64,000 nt of DNA from JBBRTJ01 sp038244535. GTDB taxonomy: Bacteria > Actinomycetota > Acidimicrobiia > Acidimicrobiales > Ilumatobacteraceae. The stretch lies in the NCBI GenBank assembly GCA_038244535.1, contig JBBRTJ010000002.1:16353-80352 (forward strand). The letters are read 5' to 3'. Shown here one piece after another: positions 9,552 to 18,636 of this stretch. Both the position numbers and the translations under genes were made by a program. How positions within the stretch are numbered: position 1 is the first letter of the stretch; each line of letters starts with the position of its first letter. The notes under the pieces were generated by a model, which saw nothing but the letters and a program-made list of their open reading frames with translations, did no database searches and was not told the origin of the DNA.

Positions 9552-10894
9552 GCACCAACGATCTGCTGGAGATGGCCCAACGGGTGGCCGACCAGGCCAA
9601 GGCCGGCGAGCAGGTCGAGGCCTACGTCTCGCGGATGCGCGACACGAGTGTGCGCGTGTACGAGGGCGAGATCGAGCACCTCGTGAGCGCCCAGTCCGAG
9701 GGGATCGGCATCCGGGTGATCGACGGCGGTCGAGTCGGCTTCGCGTACGCCGGCGCGCTCGACGAGCGCACCGTGGCCGAGGCCCTGGCCGAAGCCCGCG
9801 ACAACGTCGGGTTCGGCACCGCCCACCCCGATGTCGCCCTCGCCGTGCCCGACGGCGTCGCGGTTGCCGACCTCGATCTGTGGGACGACTCGCTCGCCTC
9901 GTGCCCGACGGATCACAAGGTGGCCCTGGCCAAGCAGACCGAGGCCATCGCGCTGGGTGCCGATCCACGCGTCCGCCCCGAGGACACCTCGTACGAAGAC
10001 AGCCTGGCCGAGGCCGCGGTGGCCTCCAGTACGGGCATCGCCGCCTTCGGTCGCGAGACCGCCTGCTACGTCGTCGCCTCGCTCCTGGCCACCGTCGGTG
10101 ACGAGACGATGACCGGGTTCGGCTACTCGATCGGCCGCAACGTCGACCAGCTCGATGCCGACGCGGCCGCCCAGATGGCCGTCGAGCGGGCGACGCGCCT
10201 GCTCGGGGCCACGAAGCCGTCGAGCCGCCGCCTCACCGTGGTGCTCGACCCGTGGGTGACCGCGCAGTTCCTCGGGATCCTGTCGGCCACCCTCAACGGC
10301 GAGTCCGTGCTGAAGGGGCGCTCGCTGTTCGCCAACCGAGTGGGTGAGAGCGTCGCCAGCCCCCTCATCTCGCTGGTCGACGACCCGACCTACCCGCTTG
10401 CCTTCAGCGCGTCCACGGTCGACGGCGAGGGCCTCGCCACGCGACGCAACACCCTGATCGAGGGTGGCGTGCTGAAGGGCTTCGTGCAGAACAGCTACAG
10501 CGGCCGCCGCAGCGGTGGGGCCAGCACCGGCAACGCCACGCGCGGCAGCTTCAAGAGCAGCCCGGGTTGCGGCTGTCTCGCCCTGGCCCTCACCCCGGGC
10601 ACTCGCAGCCAGGCCGAGCTCGTGGCCGGCGTCGACGACGGCATCCTCGTGCAGGGCGTCTCGGGGATGCACTCGGGCGTCAACCCGGTCAGCGGCGACT
10701 TCTCGACCGGGGCTGAAGGGCTGCTGATCTCCGGCGGTCAGCTCGGCGCTCCGGTGCGTGAGTTCACGATCGCGTCCACCTTGCAGCGAATGCTGCACGA
10801 CGTCATCGAGGTCGGTGGCGATGTGCAGTGGCTGCCCATGTCGGCGGCCGGCGTCAGCCTCGTGGTGGGCGACATCACCATGAGCGGCGCCTGA
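9548..10894 (+). CDS. tldE: TldE/PmbA family protein, copy 1
   Basis: The 448-residue partner of TldD. It has the same fold but no HExxxH motif, as usual for TldE. The conserved C-terminal blocks are QGVSGMHSGVNPVSGDFS and GAEGLLISGG. In known systems TldE forms the lid of a heterodimer that threads peptides to the zinc site of TldD. It starts inside the tldD stop codon and is followed after 5 nt by a second, diverged tldE. Length and domain order are normal. Confidence 0.93.
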   Translation: MSTNDLLEMAQRVADQAKAGEQVEAYVSRMRDTSVRVYEGEIEHLVSAQSEGIGIRVIDGGRVGFAYAGALDERTVAEALAEARDNVGFGTAHPDVALAVPDGVAVADLDLWDDSLASCPTDHKVALAKQTEAIALGADPRVRPEDTSYEDSLAEAAVASSTGIAAFGRETACYVVASLLATVGDETMTGFGYSIGRNVDQLDADAAAQMAVERATRLLGATKPSSRRLTVVLDPWVTAQFLGILSATLNGESVLKGRSLFANRVGESVASPLISLVDDPTYPLAFSASTVDGEGLATRRNTLIEGGVLKGFVQNSYSGRRSGGASTGNATRGSFKSSPGCGCLALALTPGTRSQAELVAGVDDGILVQGVSGMHSGVNPVSGDFSTGAEGLLISGGQLGAPVREFTIASTLQRMLHDVIEVGGDVQWLPMSAAGVSLVVGDITMSGA

Positions 10895-10899
10895 GCTCG

Positions 10900-12234
10900 G
10901 TGTCTGAGCTGCTTGAACTGGCCCAGCGCATCGCGGCGCAGGCCCGCCCGGGCGAGCAGGTCGAGGCCTTCGTCGCCCGCGGCAATCGCTTCAGCGTCAA
11001 GGCCTACCGGGGCGAGGTCGAGGCCCTCACCTCGGCCGGGTCGGCCGGTGTCGGCGTGCGGGTGGTCGTCGAGGGCCGTCAGGGGTTTGCCAGCGCGGGA
11101 ACCCTCGACGAGTCGGTGCTGCACGAGGTGCTCGCCGATGCCCGAGACAACGCCACGTTCGGTGAGCCCCAGCCCTGGAACGGCCTGGCCGAGCCAGACG
11201 GCGTCCCCGAGCCGGTGCTGCACCTCTACGAGCCCGAGCTGCTCACATCCGAGGCGAAGGTGGCCCTGGCCATCGAGCTCGAGCGCTTGGTCCTGGCGGG
11301 CGACCCGCGCATCACCGGTGTGCGCGCCGCCATCTACGGCGACGGCGTGGGTGAGGCCGCCATCGCCACGAGCACAGGCATTGCCACCGCCAGCAGGTCT
11401 AGCTCTGCGTCGGTGAGCGTCTCGGCGCTGGCCGCGGATGGCGACGAGGTGCAGATCGGATCGGGGGTCGGCGTGGGTCGTTTCTCCGGCGAGCTCGACC
11501 TGGCCGTCGTCGCCGCCGACGCCGTCGATCGAGCCACCCGCATGCTCGGGGCGACGCCGCTCACCACGCGCCGCACGACCGTGGTCCTCGACCGTCGGGT
11601 AGCGGCGAGCATCGTGTCGATCGTGGCCGGCATGCTCACCGGCGACGCCGTCTTGAAGGGCCGTTCGCCGTTCGCCCACCGCCTCGGCGAGCTCGTCGCC
11701 TCGCCGATGCTCACGCTCGTCGACGACGCGACGAACCCCGCCAGCTACGGCGCCGACACCAGCGACGGCGAGGGCCTCGCCACCCGGCCGACCCTGCTCA
11801 TCAAGGACGGCGTCCTGCGGGCCTTCCTCCACAACACCGTCACGGGCCGGCGTTCGGGGACGGGCACCACTGCTTCGGCCGTGCGGGGCTACCGATCGAC
11901 GCCGGGCGTCGGTGCCCTGTCCCTCGTGCCCGGCGAGGGAACCGGGTCGCTCGACGACATCGTCGCCGCGGTCGGTGACGGGCTGCTCGTGCAGTCGGTG
12001 TCGGGGCTGCACTCCGGGGTCAACCCCGTCAGCGGTGACCTGTCGGTCGGCGTGCAGGGCCTGCTCATCAGTGGGGGAGCATTGGGGCGTCCGGTGCGTG
12101 AGGTCACCATCGCCACGAGCCTCCAGCGGCTGCTCGTCGACCTCGTCGCCGTCGGCGCCGATCTCGAGTGGCTGCCCGGCGGCGATGCCTGCGTGACCAT
12201 GGCCGTGCGTGACGTCATGGTGAGCGGGATCTGA
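10900..12234 (+). CDS. TldE/PmbA family protein, copy 2 (tandem paralogue)
   Basis: A second TldE-like protein of 444 residues, starting at GTG five bases after the first copy. It keeps the same blocks (VEAFVARG, QSVSGLHSGVNPVSGD, VQGLLISGGALG) but is clearly diverged from copy 1 in the middle, for example around ASRSSSASVSVS, so this is an old duplication and not a recent repeat. No zinc motif is present. It may be an alternative lid giving TldD another peptide range, or one copy may pair with a TldD elsewhere. No candidate peptide precursor is visible next to the three genes. Confidence 0.9.
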   Translation: MSELLELAQRIAAQARPGEQVEAFVARGNRFSVKAYRGEVEALTSAGSAGVGVRVVVEGRQGFASAGTLDESVLHEVLADARDNATFGEPQPWNGLAEPDGVPEPVLHLYEPELLTSEAKVALAIELERLVLAGDPRITGVRAAIYGDGVGEAAIATSTGIATASRSSSASVSVSALAADGDEVQIGSGVGVGRFSGELDLAVVAADAVDRATRMLGATPLTTRRTTVVLDRRVAASIVSIVAGMLTGDAVLKGRSPFAHRLGELVASPMLTLVDDATNPASYGADTSDGEGLATRPTLLIKDGVLRAFLHNTVTGRRSGTGTTASAVRGYRSTPGVGALSLVPGEGTGSLDDIVAAVGDGLLVQSVSGLHSGVNPVSGDLSVGVQGLLISGGALGRPVREVTIATSLQRLLVDLVAVGADLEWLPGGDACVTMAVRDVMVSGI

Positions 12235-12356
12235 CCAACCCCGGTGGGCGGCCCGGTCCCGCTCAGCGTTGGGTCGATCACCGTCGCTCAGCGTGGCCAA
12301 TCGCCCCAACGTCGGGTGGGCGGCGAAGGGGAGCAGTGAGCGTTACCTTGCTCGTC

Positions 12357-13436
12357 ATGCGCACTCGCCCGCTCGCCGTCGCCGCCGCCGCCATCATGCT
12401 GGTGCTGGCGGCCTGCAGCGGCTCGTCGTCGAAGGGCGCCGCGTCGTCGAGCAGCAGCGGCTCGACGGCTGCGGCCACGACCGTGGCGGCGCCGACCACC
12501 GCTGCGCCGACCACGACGACTGAAGCACCGACCACCAGTGCGGCGCCGACGACCACCACCTCGGTGCCGCCCCGCACCGTGGCCGCCGTGCTGGCGATGA
12601 AGCGCACGATCGTGCTCGCTCACGCTGCGGGCGAGGACGCCCACCCTCATTCGACCCCGTATGGCTACGCGGCCTCGGTGAAGGAGGGCGTCGACCTGCT
12701 CGACCTCGACGTGCAGCTCACCAAGGACGGCGTGCTGATCGTGCAGCACGACGACAGCGTCGACCGCACGACCGGCTCGACCGGCAAGGTGGCCGGCCTC
12801 ACCTTCGACCAGGTGCACGCGCTCGACAACGCCTACTGGTTCACCGCGTCGTGCACCTGCAAGGGGCAGCCCGATGCGGCTTACGTCCTACGGGGGATGC
12901 GAACGGGTGAGAAGGCGCCGCTGGCCGGCTACACGCCCGACGACTTCGCCGTGCCGCGGTTCCGTGACATCGCCACTCGGTTCCCCGGCTTCGTGCTCAA
13001 CATCGAGATCAAGGGCACGTTCCCGGCGGCGGTGCCTGCCGCCAACGAGCTGGCCAAGGAGCTGACGGAGCTGGGACGCCTCGACGCCGCAGTCGTCACG
13101 AGCTTCGACGACAAGGTCCTGGCGGCGTTCCACGCGGCAGCGCCCACGGTCGAGCAGACCCCTGGCCTGGCGGCGTCCACGGCGTTCGTCCTGCAGAAGC
13201 TGCCTCTGCCGGCGGGCATGAGGATCCTGCAGCTGCCACCGGTGTTCAACCGTGTGGCGATCCTCACCCCCGACGTGCTGGCCCGGGCCAAGGCGGCCGG
13301 GTACCCGATCTGGGTCTGGCCCAACGACAGCGCTCTCGAGACCGTCGCTGGGTACAAGGGCTTCATCGCCGAGGGCATCGAGGGCCTCAACGCCGCCCAA
13401 CCTGCGCTCGCGGTGCAGGCGGTGCGGGGCGGCTGA
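12357..13436 (+). CDS. Glycerophosphodiester phosphodiesterase-like lipoprotein
   Basis: A 359-residue exported lipoprotein. The signal MRTRPLAVAAAAIMLVLAAC ends in a lipobox, followed by a Ser/Thr/Ala/Pro-rich spacer of about 50 residues. The mature domain is GDPD-like: LAHAAGEDAHPHSTPYG replaces the usual HRG...PENT, LDLDVQLTKDGVLIVQHDD supplies metal ligands and a catalytic His, and LNIEIKG and VTSFDD follow. The start is set at ATG 12357, seven bases after TACCTT, which gives a proper signal peptide. The altered first motif marks a subfamily whose activity I cannot confirm. Confidence 0.85.
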   Translation: MRTRPLAVAAAAIMLVLAACSGSSSKGAASSSSSGSTAAATTVAAPTTAAPTTTTEAPTTSAAPTTTTSVPPRTVAAVLAMKRTIVLAHAAGEDAHPHSTPYGYAASVKEGVDLLDLDVQLTKDGVLIVQHDDSVDRTTGSTGKVAGLTFDQVHALDNAYWFTASCTCKGQPDAAYVLRGMRTGEKAPLAGYTPDDFAVPRFRDIATRFPGFVLNIEIKGTFPAAVPAANELAKELTELGRLDAAVVTSFDDKVLAAFHAAAPTVEQTPGLAASTAFVLQKLPLPAGMRILQLPPVFNRVAILTPDVLARAKAAGYPIWVWPNDSALETVAGYKGFIAEGIEGLNAAQPALAVQAVRGG

Positions 13437-13439
13437 TGT

Positions 13440-13898
13440 TCAGCCGAGAAGCTTGGCCAGCAGTCGCTCGAGGTGGGCTCGCTCGGTGGGAGTCAGCGAA
13501 TCGAGGCCGGGGAGCTCGTCGGAGAGGTCGGCGTCGAGCTTGGTCCGTAGTCGCCTTCCGGCGGGCGTCAGCGCCAGCAGCTTCACCCGGCGGTCGGCGG
13601 GGTCGGGACGACGCTCGATGAGGCCCCGCTCTTCGAGCCGGTCGGCGATGCCCGTGAGGTTCGAGGGATCACAGTCCAGGTGGCCGGCGATCGAGTGCAT
13701 CGGCTGAGGTTCCTGGAGCAGTCGGAGCGTGATCGCCTGCGGTGGCGACAGGTCGTGGAGATGGAGCCGGGCCATGAAGATCGCCCGCATCCGATCCATC
13801 AGCGTGACCATCAGCGAGTCGAGGGCGGGGGTGGTGACGGCGGGCGACACGTGGCCACGATAGTCGTGTCGGTCGCATCGTCGCTGTACGGCGATCAT
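13440..13898 (-). CDS. MarR family transcriptional regulator
   Basis: A winged-helix MarR protein of about 152 residues. The helix-turn-helix is LSPPQAITLRLL...MHSIAGHLDCDPSNLTGIADRLEERGLI, followed by the wing RRPDPADRRVKLLALTPAGRRL. It is divergent from an ABC exporter pair, the usual arrangement for a ligand-responsive repressor of an efflux system. ATG 13898 is chosen so that the start does not enter the exporter gene; a GTG at 13850 is also possible, and no strong Shine-Dalgarno decides it. Its stop lies 3 nt from that of the convergent GDPD-like gene. Confidence 0.87.
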   Translation of the reverse strand: MIAVQRRCDRHDYRGHVSPAVTTPALDSLMVTLMDRMRAIFMARLHLHDLSPPQAITLRLLQEPQPMHSIAGHLDCDPSNLTGIADRLEERGLIERRPDPADRRVKLLALTPAGRRLRTKLDADLSDELPGLDSLTPTERAHLERLLAKLLG

Positions 13899-13913
13899 GC
13901 ATGTGCCAAGTCT

Positions 13914-13929
13914 GTTGAAGTGCCTCAAC
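13914..13929. promoter_or_regulatory. Candidate MarR operator
   Basis: The inverted repeat GTTGA-N6-TCAAC lies in the 50-bp gap between the marR start and the drrA-like start. The GTTGA half-site is like that described for MexR-type MarR regulators. Its position would let one dimer block both promoters. Binding is inferred from place and symmetry only. Confidence 0.5.
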
Positions 13930-13948
13930 CGTGCGGCAGAATGGGGGA

Positions 13949-14952
<1,004 letters not shown>

Positions 14953-14956
<4 letters not shown>

Positions 14957-15774
14957 GCACCACCGTCATCGCCACCGGGGCTGCGGCCGTCGCCCCCAGC
15001 ATCAAGGGCATCGGCCTCAAGCGAGCGGCGAGCGACATCTCGGTCGTCACGCGGCGCAACCTGCTGCGCATCACTCGCTCGCCTCAGCTGCTGGCGTTCT
15101 CGACCATCCAGCCGATCATGTTCGTGCTGCTGTTCACCTACGTGTTCGGCGGCGCCATCCAGGTGCCCGGCATGAGCTACGTCGACTACCTGATCCCCGG
15201 GATCATGGTGCAGACCGCCCTGTTCGGCGGCGCGAGCACCGCCGTCGGCCTGGCCGAGGACCTCACCAAGGGGATCGTCGATCGGTTCCGGTCGCTTCCC
15301 ATGGCCCGCTCGGCGGTGCTGGCCGGACGCACGTTCGCCGACATGGTCCGCAACATCGGCGTGGTGCTGCTCATGGTCGTGGTCGGCACCCTCGTCGGGT
15401 TCCGGTTCCACAACGGCGTGCTCCCCGGCTTTGCCGCCCTCGCCCTGGCCGTGCTGTTCGGGTATGCGTTCAGCTGGGTGTTCGCCACCATCGGGCTGCT
15501 GGTCAAAGACCCCGAGACGGCCCAGGTCGCCGGCTTCATCCCGCTGTTCCCGCTCGTGTTCGCCAGCTCGGCCTTCGTGCCCGTGCAGTCCATGCCGAGC
15601 TGGCTCCAAGGCTTCGCCGAGCACCAGCCGGTCAGCGTGACCGTCGACTCCATCCGGGCCCTGACCCAAGGAGGCGACATCGCGTGGCCCGTGACCCAGT
15701 CGCTGCTGTGGATCGCGCTGATCCTGGTGGTGTTCATGCCCCTCGCCGTCCACCTCTACCGCACCACCGTCTGA
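14953..15774 (+). CDS. ABC-2 type permease, DrrB-like
   Basis: A 273-residue membrane subunit with about six transmembrane segments, starting with VVTRRNLLRITRSPQLL before the first helix, as in DrrB. The block FRSLPMARSAVLAGRTFADMV is typical for ABC-2 permeases. It overlaps the ATPase gene by 4 nt and completes a two-gene exporter. Substrate is unknown. Nothing on the same strand follows before the SUF promoter, so the operon has two genes. Confidence 0.92.
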
Positions 15775-15799
15775 CCCTCGGCCCGTCTCGGGGATTAGC

Positions 15800-15813
15800 A
15801 CTACGGCGGTAGT
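15800..15813. promoter_or_regulatory. Palindromic operator candidate before sufD
   Basis: ACTAC-GGCG-GTAGT is a perfect 5-bp inverted repeat with a GGCG centre. It abuts the likely -10 box TAGTAT (15813-15818), which ends six bases before the sufD GTG. A near-identical palindrome with the same spacing stands before sufC2 at 39114-39131, which suggests one iron-sulfur or oxidative-stress regulator for both loci. Confidence 0.6.
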
Positions 15814-15824
15814 AGTATTTGGGC

Positions 15825-16979
15825 GTGCCTTCGTTCGTCCCTTTGCTCGAGCGCGACCTCGGATCGGGTCCGGTCTGGCTCGCCGAGCGCCGCCGTTCAG
15901 CGGCTGATCGGTTCGCCGCCGCCTCGCTCCCCACTCCCGACGACGAGATCTGGCGCTACAGCCGCATCAGCGAGCTTGATCTCGACGCGTTCGCAGCACT
16001 CGGTGGGTCGACGTCGTGGTCGGGTCCCGGGTTCGTCGGGCCTGCCGTCGAGGCCGACCAGGGCGTCGTCGGCGCCACGATGGTCACCCCGACCGACGTG
16101 TTCGCCGAGCTGAACGACGCTCTGTCCGAGCCGGTCGTGGTGAGGGTCCCGGCGGGCAAGGTCATCGAGCAACCGATCGTGATCGTCCACCACGTCGATG
16201 CCGATGGCGTGGCCTTCTTCCCCCGCCTCATCATCGAGGCCGGAGCGGACAGCGAGGTGACCGTGGTCGAGCGCTTCACCTCCACTGATGTGCATGCGCT
16301 CGTGTGCCCGGTGGTCGAGGTGCGAGCCCACCAGGCGGCCCGGGTCAAGTACCTCGCGGTCAACGAGGTTGGGCCCCGCGTGTGGTTCATCGCCTCGCAG
16401 GTGGCCGAGGGCGAGCGCGACTCCACCACCGTCGTGTCGTCGGTGAGCCTCGGGGGCGACTACGCCCGCATCCACACCATCGCCCGCCTCGTTGGCCAGG
16501 GGGCCAGCGGCGACCAGCTCGCCCTCTACTTCGGCGAGGGGCGACAGATGCACGACGTGCGCACCCTGCAAGACCACGTCGCCCCCAAGACCACCTCGAA
16601 CCTGTTGTTCAAGGGCGCCCTCGAAGGGCACAGCAACAGCGTGTACACGGGTCTCATCCGCGTGCGCAAAGACGCCAAGGGCACCGTCGCGTTTCAGACG
16701 AACCGCAACCTCAAGCTCAGCGAGGGCACGTGGGCCGAGAGCGTGCCCAACCTCGACATCGAGACCAATGACGTCAAGTGCAGCCACGCCTCGGCCGTCG
16801 GCCCGATCGACGAGGAGCAGCGCTTCTACCTCGAGAGCCGCGGCGTGCCTACCGCCGTGGCCGAGCGCCTGGTGGTGCTCGGGTTCTTCGAAGAGGTCCT
16901 GGCCCGCCTGCCCGATCAAGCCGTCGCCGACGAGCTGCGTCTTGCCGTGGCGGCCAAGCTCGATCGAAGGGATGCCTGA
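15825..16979 (+). CDS. sufD: Fe-S cluster assembly scaffold protein SufD
   Basis: A 384-residue member of the SufB/SufD family, part of the SufBCD scaffold that builds Fe-S clusters in the cytoplasm. The C-terminal beta-helix end carries FKGALEGHSNSVYTGLIRV, NRNLKLSEGTWAESVPNLDI and KCSHASAVGPIDEEQ with the conserved Cys and His. Length (384) and the N-terminal region point to SufD; SufB is longer. GTG 15825 sits six bases after TAGTAT, with no Shine-Dalgarno, so a leaderless message is likely. It overlaps the ferredoxin gene by TGATG. No sufB lies in this window. Confidence 0.9.
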   Translation: MPSFVPLLERDLGSGPVWLAERRRSAADRFAAASLPTPDDEIWRYSRISELDLDAFAALGGSTSWSGPGFVGPAVEADQGVVGATMVTPTDVFAELNDALSEPVVVRVPAGKVIEQPIVIVHHVDADGVAFFPRLIIEAGADSEVTVVERFTSTDVHALVCPVVEVRAHQAARVKYLAVNEVGPRVWFIASQVAEGERDSTTVVSSVSLGGDYARIHTIARLVGQGASGDQLALYFGEGRQMHDVRTLQDHVAPKTTSNLLFKGALEGHSNSVYTGLIRVRKDAKGTVAFQTNRNLKLSEGTWAESVPNLDIETNDVKCSHASAVGPIDEEQRFYLESRGVPTAVAERLVVLGFFEEVLARLPDQAVADELRLAVAAKLDRRDA

Positions 16980-17290
16980 TGGCCTCGCACCGCGTCGCCG
17001 CGCTCGTCGACCTCGCGCCCGGAACCGCCCACCGCTTCGTCGTCGAGGGTCAGCCGGTGGCCGTCGTGCGCATCGGTGATCGCGTCTACGCCATCGGCGA
17101 CACGTGCTCGCATGCCGATGTCTCGCTCAGCGAGGGCGAGGTGCACGAGTCGTCGTGCGAGCTCGAGTGCTGGAAGCACGGCTCGACGTTCTCGCTCGAG
17201 ACCGGTGTGCCCAGCACGCTGCCGGCCACGCGGCCGGTGCCCGTGTACGACGTCGCCGTGGTCGACGGACAGGTGGAGGTGACGGTATGA
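16979..17290 (+). CDS. Rieske-type non-haem ferredoxin in the suf operon
   Basis: A 103-residue single Rieske domain that binds a 2Fe-2S cluster through Cys43, His45, Cys64 and His67 (TCSH and CWKH motifs). There is no membrane segment, so it is a soluble ferredoxin like those of dioxygenase systems. The overlaps with sufD on one side and sufC on the other place it firmly in Fe-S assembly, probably as an electron donor to the SUF machinery; that role is inference. The same order, sufD-Rieske-sufC, occurs in other Actinomycetota. Confidence 0.9.
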   Translation: MASHRVAALVDLAPGTAHRFVVEGQPVAVVRIGDRVYAIGDTCSHADVSLSEGEVHESSCELECWKHGSTFSLETGVPSTLPATRPVPVYDVAVVDGQVEVTV

Positions 17291-18093
17291 GCGAGCTGCG
17301 CATCAGTGGCCTCCACGCCTCGATCGGGGGCAAGGCCATCCTCCAGGGGATCGACCTCGTGATCGCGTCCGGCGAGGTGCACGCTGTCATGGGCCCGAAT
17401 GGTGCCGGCAAGAGCACGCTGTCGGCCGTCGTCATGGGCAAGCCCGGCTACGAGGTGACCGCCGGGTCAGTCACCCTCGATGGCGCCGACGTGCTGGCGA
17501 TGGCCCCGTGGGAACGGGCCGTGGCCGGCCTCTACCTCGCCATGCAGTACCCGACCGAGGTGCCGGGGGTGTCGCTCAACTCGGTGCTCAGCGAGGGCCT
17601 CGCCGCTCGGGGCCGTCCGTTGAGCGCCACCGCGCTGGCTGAGCGCCTCGTCGACGAGGCTGAGCGCATCGGCTTCGACGAGCGCTTCCTTGACCGCCCG
17701 CTCAACGTCGACCTGTCCGGCGGCGAGAAGAAGCGCAACGAGACCCTGCAGCTCGCCGTGCTCGAACCCCGCATCGCCATCCTCGACGAGCTCGACTCCG
17801 GCCTCGACGTGGACGCGCTGCGGGCCTGCTCCCGACGGGTCGAGGAGCTGACGAAGTCCCACGGTCTCGGCGTGCTGGCCATCACGCACTACAGCCGGCT
17901 GCTGCACGAGCTGCGCTCCGACCGCGTGCACATCTTGGTCAAGGGCCGAATCGTGGCCACCGGCGGCCCTGAGCTAGCCGAGCAGCTCGAGCGCGACGGC
18001 TACCAGGCGTTCCAGGGCGACGAGCCTGAGGAGCCGGTGCGCAAGCGCGGCGCCACCTTTGCGGAGGACCCGTTCGCGGACCCGTTCGCGTGA
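17287..18093 (+). CDS. sufC: SUF system ATPase SufC, copy 1
   Basis: A 268-residue ABC-type ATPase that drives conformational change in SufBCD. Walker A GPNGAGKST is at 36-44, the SufC-specific signature is NVDLSGGEKKRNE, and Walker B is IAILDELDSGLD, where the usual Thr/Ser after Glu is Leu. Its C-terminus has an extra acidic tail (DEPEEPVRKRGATFAEDPFADPFA in part) not seen in the second SufC at 38-39 kb. The ATGA overlap couples it to the ferredoxin gene. A sequence difference between the two SufC proteins is clear throughout. Confidence 0.93.
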   Translation: MSELRISGLHASIGGKAILQGIDLVIASGEVHAVMGPNGAGKSTLSAVVMGKPGYEVTAGSVTLDGADVLAMAPWERAVAGLYLAMQYPTEVPGVSLNSVLSEGLAARGRPLSATALAERLVDEAERIGFDERFLDRPLNVDLSGGEKKRNETLQLAVLEPRIAILDELDSGLDVDALRACSRRVEELTKSHGLGVLAITHYSRLLHELRSDRVHILVKGRIVATGGPELAEQLERDGYQAFQGDEPEEPVRKRGATFAEDPFADPFA

Positions 18094-18102
18094 GCCGGGC
18101 CT

Positions 18103-18636
18103 GTGGACGGGCAGACTGAGCAGCCGATGGATGCCGCCGACGCCCCACTCGTCTTGATCCTGATGGGCTCACGCTCTGATTGGGACACGATGCATCACAC
18201 TGCCGACGTGCTCGGCGAGCTCGGTGTCCCCTACGACGTGCGGGTGGTGTCGGCCCACCGAACGCCCGACCTGCTGAAGGCGACGGCGACCGAAGCCGAG
18301 ACCACAGCCGTCGAGGTGATCGTGGCCGGGGCCGGGGGAGCGGCTCACCTTCCCGGGATGCTGGCGGCGCACACCGTGCTGCCCGTGCTCGGCGTGCCCG
18401 TCCAGAGCCATGCGCTCAACGGCCTCGACTCGCTGTTGTCGATCGTGCAGATGCCCGCCGGCGTCCCCGTGGGCACCCTTGCCATCGGCCGGGCCGGTGC
18501 CGTCAACGCCGGCTTGTTGGCCGCCGCGATCGTGAGCGGGAGCCGGCCTGAGGTGCGTGAGCGGTTGCGGGCGTGGCGCGGGCGTCAGACCGACGCAGTG
18601 CTCGCCGACCGCGATCCCCGCCTGCCCGCCCCGTGA
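18103..18636 (+). CDS. purE: N5-carboxyaminoimidazole ribonucleotide mutase PurE
   Basis: A 177-residue class I PurE, which moves the carboxyl group of N5-CAIR to C4 in purine synthesis. GSRSDWDTM and VVSAHRTPD form the active site and AGGAAHLPGMLAAHT follows. The GTG at 18103 or ATG 18127 could be the start; neither has a strong Shine-Dalgarno, and homology begins after both. It follows sufC1 by 9 nt and may be read through from the suf promoter. Its stop overlaps the purK start as GTGA. Confidence 0.94.
   Translation: MDGQTEQPMDAADAPLVLILMGSRSDWDTMHHTADVLGELGVPYDVRVVSAHRTPDLLKATATEAETTAVEVIVAGAGGAAHLPGMLAAHTVLPVLGVPVQSHALNGLDSLLSIVQMPAGVPVGTLAIGRAGAVNAGLLAAAIVSGSRPEVRERLRAWRGRQTDAVLADRDPRLPAP

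Noticed and set aside
7674..9968. 764-residue minus-strand frame
   Set aside because: Only the last 125 residues form a hotdog domain; the remainder is antisense to tldD and tldE.
13431..13445. Terminator GGCTGA-TGT-TCAGCC between GDPD-like and marR genes
   Set aside because: The 6-bp stem is made of the two stop regions themselves and is too weak to claim.
15825..16979. SufB
   Set aside because: Length of 384 residues and the N-terminal region fit SufD; SufB is about 470 residues.
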